Positions 1 through 7,681 of a DNA stretch of 64,000 nt are shown piece by piece. The translations under genes were made by a program, and so were the position numbers. The stretch lies in the NCBI RefSeq assembly GCF_000986785.1, contig NZ_LAYY01000001.1, positions 421,274 to 485,273 on the forward strand. Reading direction: 5' to 3'. Each line of letters starts with the position of its first letter. Position 1 is the first letter of the stretch. Under the pieces are notes generated by a model. It saw only the letters and a program-made list of their open reading frames with translations. It was not told the DNA's origin and made no database searches. Origin of the DNA: Mesobacillus campisalis. GTDB lineage: Bacteria > Bacillota > Bacilli > Bacillales > Cytobacillaceae.

Positions 1-185
1 CATGATTCATCGTAAGCTCCAAGCTTCATTCTTTTTGATAAACGGTCCATGCTTGCCTGCAGCCATTGGTAGGAATGCCTTGGCTCGGAGTAAGGATGGA
101 AATAATCCAATGACTGATTTGTCCGATCGGCCCACTTTAAAGAGTAGGGACCTTCTTCCAGATGGACATGATAATCGACTTTCAC
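1..185 (-). CDS. PHP-domain phosphoesterase (histidinol-phosphatase-like), 3' part outside window
   Basis: About 61 codons are visible before the left edge. The start is a GTG at 185-183 whose bases overlap the stop of the upstream DeoR gene (GTGA overlap), so the two are translationally coupled. The N-terminus reads VKVDYHVHLEEGP; the early HxH (HVH) is the first metal-binding motif of PHP phosphoesterases, the family of histidinol phosphatase and related phosphatases. It is the last visible gene of a seven-gene minus-strand operon with an ABC importer and an alkaline-phosphatase-like enzyme. Release of phosphate from an imported phosphoester is therefore likely, but the substrate is unknown. 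Family assignment rests on the HVH motif and operon context only. Confidence 0.7.
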   Translation of the reverse strand, partial: MKVDYHVHLEEGPYSLKWADRTNQSLDYFHPYSEPRHSYQWLQASMDRLSKRMKLGAYDES

Positions 186-979
186 GTTCTATCTCCTCCC
201 ACTGCAATCCATTTTAGTTGATGGTTCACCCGCTGATCCAACTTCCATTCTTCCGGGATATCCTTGTCACAGATAACATAATCGATATCAGATAGGTCGC
301 ATATTCTGCTGAACGATCGGTGATTGACCTTACTAGAATCAGCGAGCAAAAAGACCTGGTTTGCCTGTTTTACCATCATGGAAGATGCATTGGCTTCCTC
401 CATATCGTAATCATTGATGTCCGGCGGCATGATTCCCCCACAGGAAATAAAAGCCTTATTGAATTGAAACTCTTCCAGCATCCGGCACGTAACAGTCCCT
501 GAAAGAGATTTCTGCTCAGGATTCAAATTTCCGCCTACGACGATTACTTTTCCGTCAAACTGCTTCCTTTCAAGTGAATCATTTAGGACATACGCAGCAG
601 CAATTGAGTTCGTCACAATGGTAATGTTCGTAACATCCTTAATTTCTTTGGAAAGTTGTAATGTTGTCGTGCCTACGTCAATAACAATAACGTCTCCATC
701 CTCAATAAAACTCGCCGCTTTCTTACCGATTGCACATTTTGCTTTATACATCATGTTTTGCTTTTGTTCAAAATGGGGTTCATTCTGTGTCTTTGAATAT
801 AATATAGCTCCCCCGTGCACTCGTGTTAGCTTCCGTTCCTCTTCCATAATGTGCAAGTCACGCCTGATTGTCTCGGGGGTCACTTCAAAAAGGATTGCTA
901 ATTCCGCCACTAACACTTTCCCTTTTTCATTTAGGGCATTCATAATCATAGATTGGCGTTCTTGTGATAATAAACTCAT
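182..979 (-). CDS. DeoR-family transcriptional regulator
   Basis: 265 residues. The N-terminal DeoR helix-turn-helix is seen at residues ~5-58 (ETIRRDLHIMEEE recognition helix, then RVHGGAI). The C-terminal DeoR sugar-phosphate sensor domain follows, with the VIDVGTTTLQL and IVTNS segments typical of this ISOCOT-like fold. Its ATG overlaps the stop of the ABC ATPase gene by 4 bp, and its own stop overlaps the PHP gene start. DeoR regulators usually sense a phosphorylated intermediate. Placement inside the importer/phosphatase operon suggests it represses this operon. The ligand cannot be read from sequence. Confidence 0.88.
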   Translation of the reverse strand: MSLLSQERQSMIMNALNEKGKVLVAELAILFEVTPETIRRDLHIMEEERKLTRVHGGAILYSKTQNEPHFEQKQNMMYKAKCAIGKKAASFIEDGDVIVIDVGTTTLQLSKEIKDVTNITIVTNSIAAAYVLNDSLERKQFDGKVIVVGGNLNPEQKSLSGTVTCRMLEEFQFNKAFISCGGIMPPDINDYDMEEANASSMMVKQANQVFLLADSSKVNHRSFSRICDLSDIDYVICDKDIPEEWKLDQRVNHQLKWIAVGGDRT

Positions 980-1980
980 GCTATTGGAATGATATCCTCC
1001 TCTCTCAAGAAGAATGTTCGACTCTCATTCTCTTGTAGAGTTGATTGAGTTTGATGCAGCTGGTCGATCATCATGGTCATTTTGTCATTCTGGATTGTGT
1101 ATCTGGTAATATTTCCAAGCATGGAAACCTGATTGATGAGACCGGTAATTTCATAGCTCTTCCCATCCTTCTTAAGAGTAAAAGCTTCAGGACGGATTGC
1201 ATAGATGGAATGGCTCCAATTTGCAACATTGGGTATGAAACGAGCCAGCTCTTCTTTAGTCAAAACATTATAGTTTCCAATAAAACCAGCAACAAATTCA
1301 TTTGCAGGGCGGGCATAAATTTCATTTGGGGTGCCCTGCTGTGCAATTCTCCCCTGATTTAGTATAAAAATCCTGTCACTGATTGCCATTGCTTCTTCCT
1401 GGTCGTGAGTGACCAGCACCATTGTCATTTTCAATTCTCTCTGGATGGTTCGCAATTGCTGCTGCAATTTCTTTCTAATCTGTGCATCAAGTGCGCTTAG
1501 AGGCTCATCAAGAAGAAGAACTTTCGGTTCCATTACTAAAGACCTTGCCAATGCGACCCTTTGCTGCTGGCCTCCGGAAAGTTCCCGTGGATAACTATTT
1601 TCTTTTCCTTCCAGCCCTGTTAATTCTATCATTCTTGCAACTTTATTTTTGATTGTTTGGCTGTCTTCCTTTTTCATCTTCAGCCCAAAAGAAATGTTTT
1701 CTAATACTGTCATATTCGGGAACAATGCATAGGATTGAAAAACCATCCCAATTTCGCGGGCTTTTGGCTTTAGATTGGTGATATCCTTGCCATCCAGGGA
1801 TATGGTACCGGAGTCTTGCCTTGTAAGCCCTGCGAGAATCCGCAGAAGTGTACTTTTTCCACACCCGCTAGGGCCAAGGAGGGTAACTAGTTCACCTTTT
1901 TCAAAAGATAACTCAATATCGTGCAAAACCGTTTGATCGTTGAATGTTTTACGGATATTTTTAATGGCTACATAACTCAT
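976..1980 (-). CDS. ABC transporter ATP-binding protein (Fe3+/spermidine/AEP type)
   Basis: 334 residues from the ATG at 1980, which follows an AGAGGCGGT ribosome site; an upstream in-frame start would add 14 unlikely residues. Walker A is GPSGCGKST, the signature is LSGGQQQR and Walker B is VLLLDEP. The ~110 residues after the ATPase core form a TOBE-like regulatory tail (IYAIRPEAF), typical of PotA/FbpC/PhnT-type importers. It energises the two permeases encoded upstream and overlaps both neighbours by 4 bp. The substrate class (polyamine, iron, 2-aminoethylphosphonate or phosphoester) cannot be decided from the ATPase; the phosphatase genes alongside favour an organophosphorus compound. 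Confidence 0.88.
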   Translation of the reverse strand: MSYVAIKNIRKTFNDQTVLHDIELSFEKGELVTLLGPSGCGKSTLLRILAGLTRQDSGTISLDGKDITNLKPKAREIGMVFQSYALFPNMTVLENISFGLKMKKEDSQTIKNKVARMIELTGLEGKENSYPRELSGGQQQRVALARSLVMEPKVLLLDEPLSALDAQIRKKLQQQLRTIQRELKMTMVLVTHDQEEAMAISDRIFILNQGRIAQQGTPNEIYARPANEFVAGFIGNYNVLTKEELARFIPNVANWSHSIYAIRPEAFTLKKDGKSYEITGLINQVSMLGNITRYTIQNDKMTMMIDQLHQTQSTLQENESRTFFLREEDIIPIA

Positions 1981-2819
1981 GATTTGACCGCCTCTTTCTT
2001 CGGTAAAGTCAGCTTGAACCATGTTTTCTTAGGAGCTGCTCGTTTTTTTGTTTTCCTGGAAGACGTTGCCTTAATAATTAGAGCTGTAATCAATGCCATT
2101 AGGACAAAATAACACACAACAATCGCACTGGCCATATGTCCACTCTTGCTCGTTTGGGCAAATAGATAAAGCTGTACAGTTTCAAATCGGGTTCCAACAA
2201 TCATGTTTATCAACACAAATTCCCCAAACAAAATGGAGAACGATAATAGGGCTGAAACAAGAATTCCGGGGATAATGTTCGGAACGATTACGTGGCGGAA
2301 CGCACCCCAGCGTGAAGCGCCCAGCACCTCGGCTGCTTCCATCAAAGCTGCCCCGTTGATATTCCGCAAGCTGTTTCTTGTTCCCTGGTACATATAAGGA
2401 ATCACACAGACAAAATAAGCTCCCATTACAATCAGGATTTTTGACAGCTGGAAATCAGAGTATGACCTGATTAATCCAACCGCCAAAATGATTCCAGGGA
2501 TGGCATATGTCATCACCGTGATTGCCTGTATATATTTTTCGAGCTTTGGGGCATATAGGATTACTGCGCAAACTGTAGGAACAATAATCAGAACCGCGAT
2601 TGCAGTCGTACCTAGTGAGATAAGAAGCGAGCGGATAAACGCATCAATAAAGCGGGAATCGCTAAATAGCCGCTGATACCATTCAAAGCTTAATCCTTCC
2701 GGTAAAACTGTATGATTCCATTCTGTCGCAAAAGAGTAAAGGAACGTACCCAATAATGGAATAATCAAATAGAGCACGACAATCCCTATTGTCACATAGT
2801 GATAAAATGGGCGCTTCAT
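1977..2819 (-). CDS. ABC transporter permease (PotC/PhnV type)
   Basis: 280 residues from the ATG at 2819, preceded by GGAGGG with good spacing. It has six predicted membrane segments; the first is at residues ~8-30 (YVTIGIVVLYLIIPLLGT). The EAA loop that contacts the ATPase lies near residue 180 (EAAEVLGASRWGAFRHVIVPNIIPG). It is the second permease of the operon. The start overlaps the stop of the first permease and the stop overlaps the ATPase start, so the importer subunits are made in a coupled manner. It resembles permeases of Fe3+, spermidine/putrescine and 2-aminoethylphosphonate importers. Confidence 0.87.
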   Translation of the reverse strand: MKRPFYHYVTIGIVVLYLIIPLLGTFLYSFATEWNHTVLPEGLSFEWYQRLFSDSRFIDAFIRSLLISLGTTAIAVLIIVPTVCAVILYAPKLEKYIQAITVMTYAIPGIILAVGLIRSYSDFQLSKILIVMGAYFVCVIPYMYQGTRNSLRNINGAALMEAAEVLGASRWGAFRHVIVPNIIPGILVSALLSFSILFGEFVLINMIVGTRFETVQLYLFAQTSKSGHMASAIVVCYFVLMALITALIIKATSSRKTKKRAAPKKTWFKLTLPKKEAVKS

Positions 2820-3658
2820 CGTAAATCCCTCCGAACCATTCGCATAAGCCATTCATTAAAGAGCATTGCGATTACGAGTATGACACCAAGCGCCAGGGCA
2901 AGCGCGCTTGCGAGTTCCGGCTGTGCAAATACATCACCGGAGACAAGTGCCCCAATCCGGACTGGCAGCATATTATAGCTGCTGCCCGTTAAGGCGTATA
3001 CTGTTGCATAGGCCCCCATTGCATTCGCAAACAGGATACTGAAAGTCCCGACAAGGCTTGGCAGGATCACAGGAACTCCAATCCTCAGCCAAAACTGCGT
3101 ATTTGAAGCTCCAAGAATGGAAGCCGCTTCTTTCCATTGGTCCTGGATGCCGTGATAAATAGGAAACAACAGCATGACTGCCAGCGGCAATTGAAAGTAT
3201 ATATAAATCAGGATAATGCCGGCCATAGAGTATAAATTAAACGAAGACATTCCGCTTATCCCCATTTTTTCGAACAACAGTACAAACAATCCGCTATTTC
3301 CAAGCAGAATGATAAACGCAAATGCCAGTGGCACCCCCGCAAAATTGGACGTTAAGTTGGCAAAATTCATCACTTTATCCTGTACACTCTGCGGGAATTT
3401 GGTTAATGAATACGTTGCAAAAATAGCTGCAAATAAGGCAAGCAAGCTTGAGAACAAGGAAATTTTAATGCTATTGGCAAATGCCTGGAGGTAGAAGTCA
3501 CTTTCAAAAACGGTCTGATAGTTTTCAAAAGTAAATCCAGTCCCGCTTTTTTGGAAGCTGTCATAAATCATTGACAGGATCGGGACGATTAAAAACATCA
3601 AAACCATGATTGAAAAAGGAATAAGGAAGGATGCCGCAAACCAGTTCATTCGTTTCAA
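2816..3658 (-). CDS. ABC transporter permease (PotB/PhnU type)
   Basis: 280 residues. The start is probably the TTG at 3658, eight bases after an AGGGG ribosome site; an ATG three codons later is the alternative. Hydrophobic segments begin at residue ~8 (FAASFLIPFSIMVLMFLIV). A degenerate EAA loop reads EAASILGASNTQFWLRIG. With the next gene it would form the heterodimeric membrane channel of the importer. The 44-bp gap to the upstream hydrolase gene is the longest within this operon. Confidence 0.86.
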   Translation of the reverse strand: MKRMNWFAASFLIPFSIMVLMFLIVPILSMIYDSFQKSGTGFTFENYQTVFESDFYLQAFANSIKISLFSSLLALFAAIFATYSLTKFPQSVQDKVMNFANLTSNFAGVPLAFAFIILLGNSGLFVLLFEKMGISGMSSFNLYSMAGIILIYIYFQLPLAVMLLFPIYHGIQDQWKEAASILGASNTQFWLRIGVPVILPSLVGTFSILFANAMGAYATVYALTGSSYNMLPVRIGALVSGDVFAQPELASALALALGVILVIAMLFNEWLMRMVRRDLR

Positions 3659-3702
3659 AGAGAATACCCCTTTCTGCCTCTTTTGTTGGCAATGGGAGCC
3701 TT

Positions 3703-4536
3703 CTATAAGGAAGGCGCCTTGGTGCCTGGGATTCGGAGAGGCTGCATTTTATCTGATGGAGGCATGTCGAGCAGGTGGCATGCCAGTGGCGCAAGCTGCA
3801 ATTGTGGAATCATATCTTCATATATTCCTGGATTGATTTTTTCACTGATGATGAATAACGGTACATCCCTGTCATCATGAGTCGTTCCGCCATGATTGCC
3901 ATCCTTATTCATACCGTGGTCAGCTGTCACGACAATCTGATAGCCCTCTTTTAGCCATACGGGTAAAATTGTTGCCAATAAAGCATCCGCCTTGCTGACC
4001 CTGACACGGTATTCGGCCGAGTCCCCCGTAAAGCGGTGGCCGTCATCATCGACATTCATTGAATGGACATATAAAAAATCAGGTTTATATGTGGAGAGCA
4101 ATGAATGGGCATCCGCGAACAGGTGGCTGTCCGGATAATGGTCCTCCCAGTAGAAAATGCCCTTTTCAATCGGCTGGCTGCCATCAAACTGATAACGGTC
4201 AGTCAATTTATCGAATGGAGCCCGATTATACAATTCACTGACCCAATAATAAGATGCCGTTGCGTTCGTCAAGCCATGCTTCTTTGTCAGATGGAATAGG
4301 CTTTCTTGATGGGACAGCCTTACTGTCTGATTAGTGGCGATCCCATTTTCAATCACCGGGGTACCTGTCAAGAGAACTTCATATAACGGCCGTGACAGGC
4401 TGGGAAGTTCGGATTTCACTTTAAAGCGTGCCGCTCGCCCCTGCTCTACCAAATGATGCATAAAGCCCATTTCACTGACGGCTGCGTCGTAACGCAAGCC
4501 GTCAATCATGATAAAAGCGAGTTTGTTAGTTAGCAT
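3703..4536 (-). CDS. alkaline-phosphatase-superfamily phosphodiesterase/pyrophosphatase-like hydrolase
   Basis: 277 residues with no signal peptide, so probably cytoplasmic. The metal-site pattern of the superfamily is visible: Asp12 in IMIDGLRYD, a candidate Ser nucleophile in ELPSLSRP (residues ~44-50), NVDDDGHRF for the second metal, and TADHGMNKDGNHGG for the remaining His and Asp ligands. This matches nucleotide pyrophosphatase/phosphodiesterase-type and phosphonoacetate-hydrolase-type enzymes rather than PhoA. The start overlaps the 3' end of the binding-protein gene, an unusual place for an enzyme and a sign that it acts on the imported ligand. The actual substrate (phosphodiester, phosphonate or phosphomonoester) is unknown. 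Confidence 0.8.
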   Translation of the reverse strand: MLTNKLAFIMIDGLRYDAAVSEMGFMHHLVEQGRAARFKVKSELPSLSRPLYEVLLTGTPVIENGIATNQTVRLSHQESLFHLTKKHGLTNATASYYWVSELYNRAPFDKLTDRYQFDGSQPIEKGIFYWEDHYPDSHLFADAHSLLSTYKPDFLYVHSMNVDDDGHRFTGDSAEYRVRVSKADALLATILPVWLKEGYQIVVTADHGMNKDGNHGGTTHDDRDVPLFIISEKINPGIYEDMIPQLQLAPLACHLLDMPPSDKMQPLRIPGTKAPSL

Positions 4537-5620
4537 GGATTAATACCTCTTCCTGCCACATTTGAGGCAATTGTTTTGTTGTTTCTTCCCATGCTTTTTG
4601 GTCTTCTACAGGCTGGACATTGTTGTACATCTCGTCAGGGAGAAGTTTGGCCTCTACTTCTTTGGGAAGCTCGATGTCACGGATTGGACGGGCATATCCG
4701 CGTGCCAGGTTTTCCTGGCCTTTATCCGATAGAATATACTCCCGGGCGGCAGCGGCAGCATGTGGATTTGGTGCATGTTTATTTATAATGGTTGCGTAAC
4801 CAGACATCACAGAACCTTCTTCTGGAATCGCTACATCAAAACGCTTTGTTTCGATCTTGTCACGGTAATTTAAAGCGTTGAAGTCCCACATGATGGCTAC
4901 TTCAATTTCACCTTTTTCCAAATTTGCCAGTGATGGATCAGATGTGCTTAAGCGGCCTTCTTTTGCTAGCTCCGCAAAAAAGTCGATTCCTGGCTGTATA
5001 TTTTTTTCATCGCCACCGAAGGCGTAAGCAGCAGCCAGCACGGCAAATTGAGCCTGGTTAGCAGTCATTACATCACCCACCGCTACTTTATAATCGCCGT
5101 TTTTCAAATCTTCCCATGAAGTTGGCGTTTCTTTTACTTTGTTTTTATCTGTAATGAATGCAAGCGTTCCTGTATAACCGACAACCCAGTCGCCATTATC
5201 ATCTTTCGCCCATTCCGGAATCTCATCCCAGTACGAAGTTTTATAAGGGAGAGTCAAACTTTTTTCTTCAGCAATCGGGCCAAAAGCAATCCCGACATCC
5301 CCGATATCAGCCGTCCCATTTTCACCCTCAGATTCAAACTTGGCAAGTTCCTCTGCACTGGACATGTCTGTATCGAAATGTTTCAATTCATATTTCTTTT
5401 CCAGCTCATCCCATGTTTGGCCCCAGTTCGCCCATGTATCCGGCATTCCTACAGAAGCAAGTTCCCCTTCTGTTTTAGCTCCAGTTTCGATTTCTTCTAG
5501 AGAAAGATTATTAACATCAACAGCACTCGCTGCTTTTTCGCCAGCTCCTGAACTACATCCAGCCAACAAGGAAAGTGATAGAACTCCTGCAGTCAACTTT
5601 TTTAATGTCTGTCTGTTCAT
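4526..5620 (-). CDS. ABC transporter substrate-binding lipoprotein
   Basis: 364 residues with a lipoprotein signal: MNRQTLKK, a hydrophobic core, then lipobox LLAGC with Cys22. It belongs to the type-2 periplasmic binding fold used for iron, polyamines and 2-aminoethylphosphonate, with recognisable segments DTWANWGQTWDELEKK and ARPIRDIELPKEVEAKLLP. An AAAGGAG ribosome site precedes the ATG. It is the first gene of the operon and would deliver the ligand to the two permeases. AspTrp-rich surface motifs are common in this group but do not fix the ligand. Confidence 0.85.
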   Translation of the reverse strand: MNRQTLKKLTAGVLSLSLLAGCSSGAGEKAASAVDVNNLSLEEIETGAKTEGELASVGMPDTWANWGQTWDELEKKYELKHFDTDMSSAEELAKFESEGENGTADIGDVGIAFGPIAEEKSLTLPYKTSYWDEIPEWAKDDNGDWVVGYTGTLAFITDKNKVKETPTSWEDLKNGDYKVAVGDVMTANQAQFAVLAAAYAFGGDEKNIQPGIDFFAELAKEGRLSTSDPSLANLEKGEIEVAIMWDFNALNYRDKIETKRFDVAIPEEGSVMSGYATIINKHAPNPHAAAAAREYILSDKGQENLARGYARPIRDIELPKEVEAKLLPDEMYNNVQPVEDQKAWEETTKQLPQMWQEEVLIHAN

Positions 5621-5650
5621 ATTTTCCTATTCTCCTTTTTGTTTTGTGTT

Positions 5651-5672
5651 TGTTTGTTTTTGTTTTACAAGA
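5651..5672 (-). promoter_or_regulatory. operator-like element upstream of the importer operon
   Basis: Read on the minus strand this segment is CTTGTAAAACAAAAACAAAC. It lies just upstream of the first gene. A very similar string (ATTGTAAAACAGCAAAAAAC) lies upstream of the phosphonate operon at 14,349-14,368. Both operons are linked to a DeoR regulator, so this could be a shared DeoR-type site. This is an inference from two copies only. Confidence 0.35.
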
Positions 5673-5944
5673 CAAATAGTAAAATAAAAATATAAAGACA
5701 GCATTAACACAACGTAAATAAACATTATATTAGTATAAAAATAGAATTTACATATGGATTAATATAATGGAGAGAGTAACGGGAATTTGGGATATGTTTA
5801 ATAATAATTTCGATGAATATTGGATTTTACTAGACATTGGGGTATTGGATGGATAACAGTTAGACGGCGTTTGGCAGTGCAGTTTGGCTCTTCGCGGTTA
5901 AAACTCTAAAAGCTCCGCAAACTTTTTGAAATGTAAAATAGCAC

Positions 5945-5978
5945 AAAAAAAGCTTGGGAATAGGGTTCCAAGCTTTTT
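5945..5978. terminator. bidirectional intrinsic terminator-like hairpin
   Basis: AAAAAGCTTGG and CCAAGCTTTTT pair across a 10-base loop with A and T runs on both sides. It sits between the membrane-protein gene (ending at 6120 on the minus strand) and the importer operon, insulating the two. The remainder of the 500-bp gap is AT-rich and shows no gene. Confidence 0.7.
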
Positions 5979-6119
5979 GCCAGCTCTTTCTGCTGCAGAT
6001 AAGTTTTCTTTTGTATACAAATTTGCAATATAAGCTTTTTTTCAGTCTAATCACTCCTGTAAATACCACAGTTTTAATTAAAAATCAGTTCTTTTCCCTC
6101 ACCTTATATGTTAATAACT

Positions 6120-6620
6120 TCACTCCTTCAATCTTTTGGTTTTGGATGGAAACAGAAACAGAATAGGAACAAGCAAACAAGAAATTAATAACAACCATTT
6201 TAAATTTGTAAAAAATGCACTCATTATAACTATCTCTTTTGGATAAATACTGTTGGTGATCATATGTAAGTGTAAAATATTTTCAATTATATCGAACAAA
6301 CCGGCAACGAACGGAAGATAACTAATAGAGACATATTTTTCTATATGTAATTTGCTATACAAAACCTTACTAATAATTGCAAATAAAAATAATGAATAAA
6401 AAATTGGATGAATAAAGTCAAAATAATAATGTAAAAAGTAATAATCTATACTTCCATTTGCTTTCCATTCAGCTATAATACTAGAAAACGTTAAATTGCT
6501 AAAAGTCGTTTGTAATGTAATGACTTCTTTTAAATTTATTTTTGCCAATATTTTTAAAATAACAATTTGAGAGACGAGAAAAACAAGACCTGTACAGGTT
6601 AAAATACTTGTTTTGCTCAT
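6120..6620 (-). CDS. small multi-pass membrane protein of unknown function
   Basis: 166 residues with four hydrophobic stretches: residues ~5-25 (LTCTGLVFLVSQIVILKIL), ~72-90 (IFYSLFLFAIISKVLY), ~98-118 and ~140-160. The protein ends in a basic tail (PSKTKRLKE). A conserved-looking FDIIENILHLHMI segment lies between helices three and four. I do not recognise the family with certainty. The gene is AT-rich relative to the operons on either side, and it is bordered by a terminator downstream and relic DNA upstream, so it is probably an isolated accessory gene. Confidence 0.6.
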   Translation of the reverse strand: MSKTSILTCTGLVFLVSQIVILKILAKINLKEVITLQTTFSNLTFSSIIAEWKANGSIDYYFLHYYFDFIHPIFYSLFLFAIISKVLYSKLHIEKYVSISYLPFVAGLFDIIENILHLHMITNSIYPKEIVIMSAFFTNLKWLLLISCLLVPILFLFPSKTKRLKE

Positions 6621-6699
6621 TATGTTTATAAATTTTTTATGAAAATTTATGTTCCTTCACTCCTTTCCTTAATTTGCTCTCTGGATAGATATTATTTAT

Positions 6700-6912
6700 A
6701 TTTATCAAACATTAGGTGTCTCCTCTCTAGTAACAAATACGTGTACGTTTCCATGTATCGTTTAACCGCTATAGCGTCTGCCGTACAGCCTGACACCTCA
6801 CTCTTCAACTTTTCCACTAGTTCCTTAATTGAAAGCTGATAGTCTTCATCCGTATCACGTAGAAAATGTCTTTTAATGCAAGTAACCGAACTCCTATGCT
6901 ATCTTCTGCCAC
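6700..6912 (-). pseudogene. relic of a WYL-domain (YafY-type) transcriptional regulator, N-terminal part
   Basis: A GTG at 6912 behind GAAAGGGGA begins MAEDSIGVRLLALKDI. The reading frame then shifts and continues as DTDEDYQLSIKELVEKL and ADAIAVKRYMETYTYLLLE before running out. The two frames together match the N-terminal winged-helix of WYL regulators from Bacillus (RLLALKDIL, LSIKELIEKL and AVKRDIETL-type motifs). The sensor domain is missing and the frames conflict, so the gene is dead. Identification is from motif memory, not a search. Confidence 0.65.
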
Positions 6913-7061
6913 TGTGTATCCCCTTTCTTATGTATTATTAATGATACAATATTAACATAATCTGGATTTCAAAGACTAAAAACGGCTTAAAGCATCATAA
7001 ACGGGTGCCTATGACTAAAAAAGAATTGCTTTTTTGGAAAAAGAGGTGACTAAACGTAGTG

Positions 7062-7145
7062 ATTGCTTCAATTTTCTAGGGAATAGCTTCAATTCCTAAC
7101 ATTATTGCATCGATTCCCGGCAGGATTGCATCAATTATTTCGTTT
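7062..7145. repeat. four tandem 21-bp units (ATTGCWTCRATT motif)
   Basis: Units start at 7062, 7083, 7104 and 7125. Each begins with a variant of ATTGC(A/T)TC(A/G)ATT followed by a variable 9-base tail, giving an exact 21-bp period. The flanking 6,913-7,260 region has no gene. Confidence 0.75.
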
Positions 7146-7260
7146 TTTCGAAAAAAAGGTGTCTAAAGTGTGACCAAGGGGGAAGCAAAACAAACGAGCA
7201 TCCGTAATCTCTGGAGGACTTGAATTTCAATCCACACGGGTAATAAAATGTTTTTATCAA

Positions 7261-7302
7261 AAAAAGGGTGCCTCTAAAAGTTATACTTTTGGGACACCCT
7301 TC
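7261..7302 (-). terminator. intrinsic terminator downstream of the phosphonate operon and phosphatase relic
   Basis: On the minus strand AAGGGTGTCCCAAAAG pairs imperfectly with CTTTTAGAGGCACCCTT and is followed by a T run. It would stop transcription arriving from phnX through the phosphatase relic. Confidence 0.75.
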
Positions 7303-7307
7303 CATTA

Positions 7308-7671
7308 TTATTTAGAAAGATTCAAAGCATTCTTAGATAGCCATTGATTTCGCAACATCCGTATTGTCTACCAAGCCATATGGTTTAGATGGACCATAAG
7401 CGTACAGGAAGACGTCCTCACCCGTATGTCCGCCAGTAGAAAATCCGATGTTCGCACGTTCAGCAAGCATGTTGACCAAATAGCCGATTCGGCAGAATGG
7501 GGACGCACTCCTCCAATGACAATCTCACCCATTGGAATGTTCTTACCTTTATACCATCTTGTCAGAGTCGTCGCTCCTGCACTCGTGCCATCCATCACCA
7601 TCATTGGTCAGTTCCTTCTTTTTATCCTTCGCTTCGGTTAAGTTAACATTGCCATAACCCAGGGATGAAAA
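7308..7671 (-). pseudogene. deletion relic of an alkaline phosphatase gene (phoA/phoB type)
   Basis: This segment is closely similar to the intact alkaline phosphatase gene at 38,284-39,936 but has lost most of it. Matching blocks are the start region (AACATTGCCATAACCC), the MMVMDGTSAGATT block, and the C-terminal GHTGEDVFLYAYGPSKPYG region, plus the last codons. Two large internal deletions and a short deletion within the ATCACCATCAT stretch (frameshift) destroy the frame. It lies directly downstream of phnX, before the terminator. Its presence suggests an alkaline phosphatase once formed part of this phosphonate locus, or that a paralogue decayed here. Confidence 0.88.
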
Positions 7672-7681
7672 CCTTCTGAAC

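Noticed and set aside
5860..6069. Minus-strand 69-codon frame
   Set aside because: It crosses the terminator hairpin at 5945-5978, has no ribosome site and a composition unlike protein.
6639..6839. Plus-strand 66-codon frame
   Set aside because: It is antisense to the WYL-regulator relic, which has clear family motifs.
7062..7145. CRISPR array
   Set aside because: Units are 21 bp with no spacer-repeat distinction, too few in number, and no cas genes are in the window.
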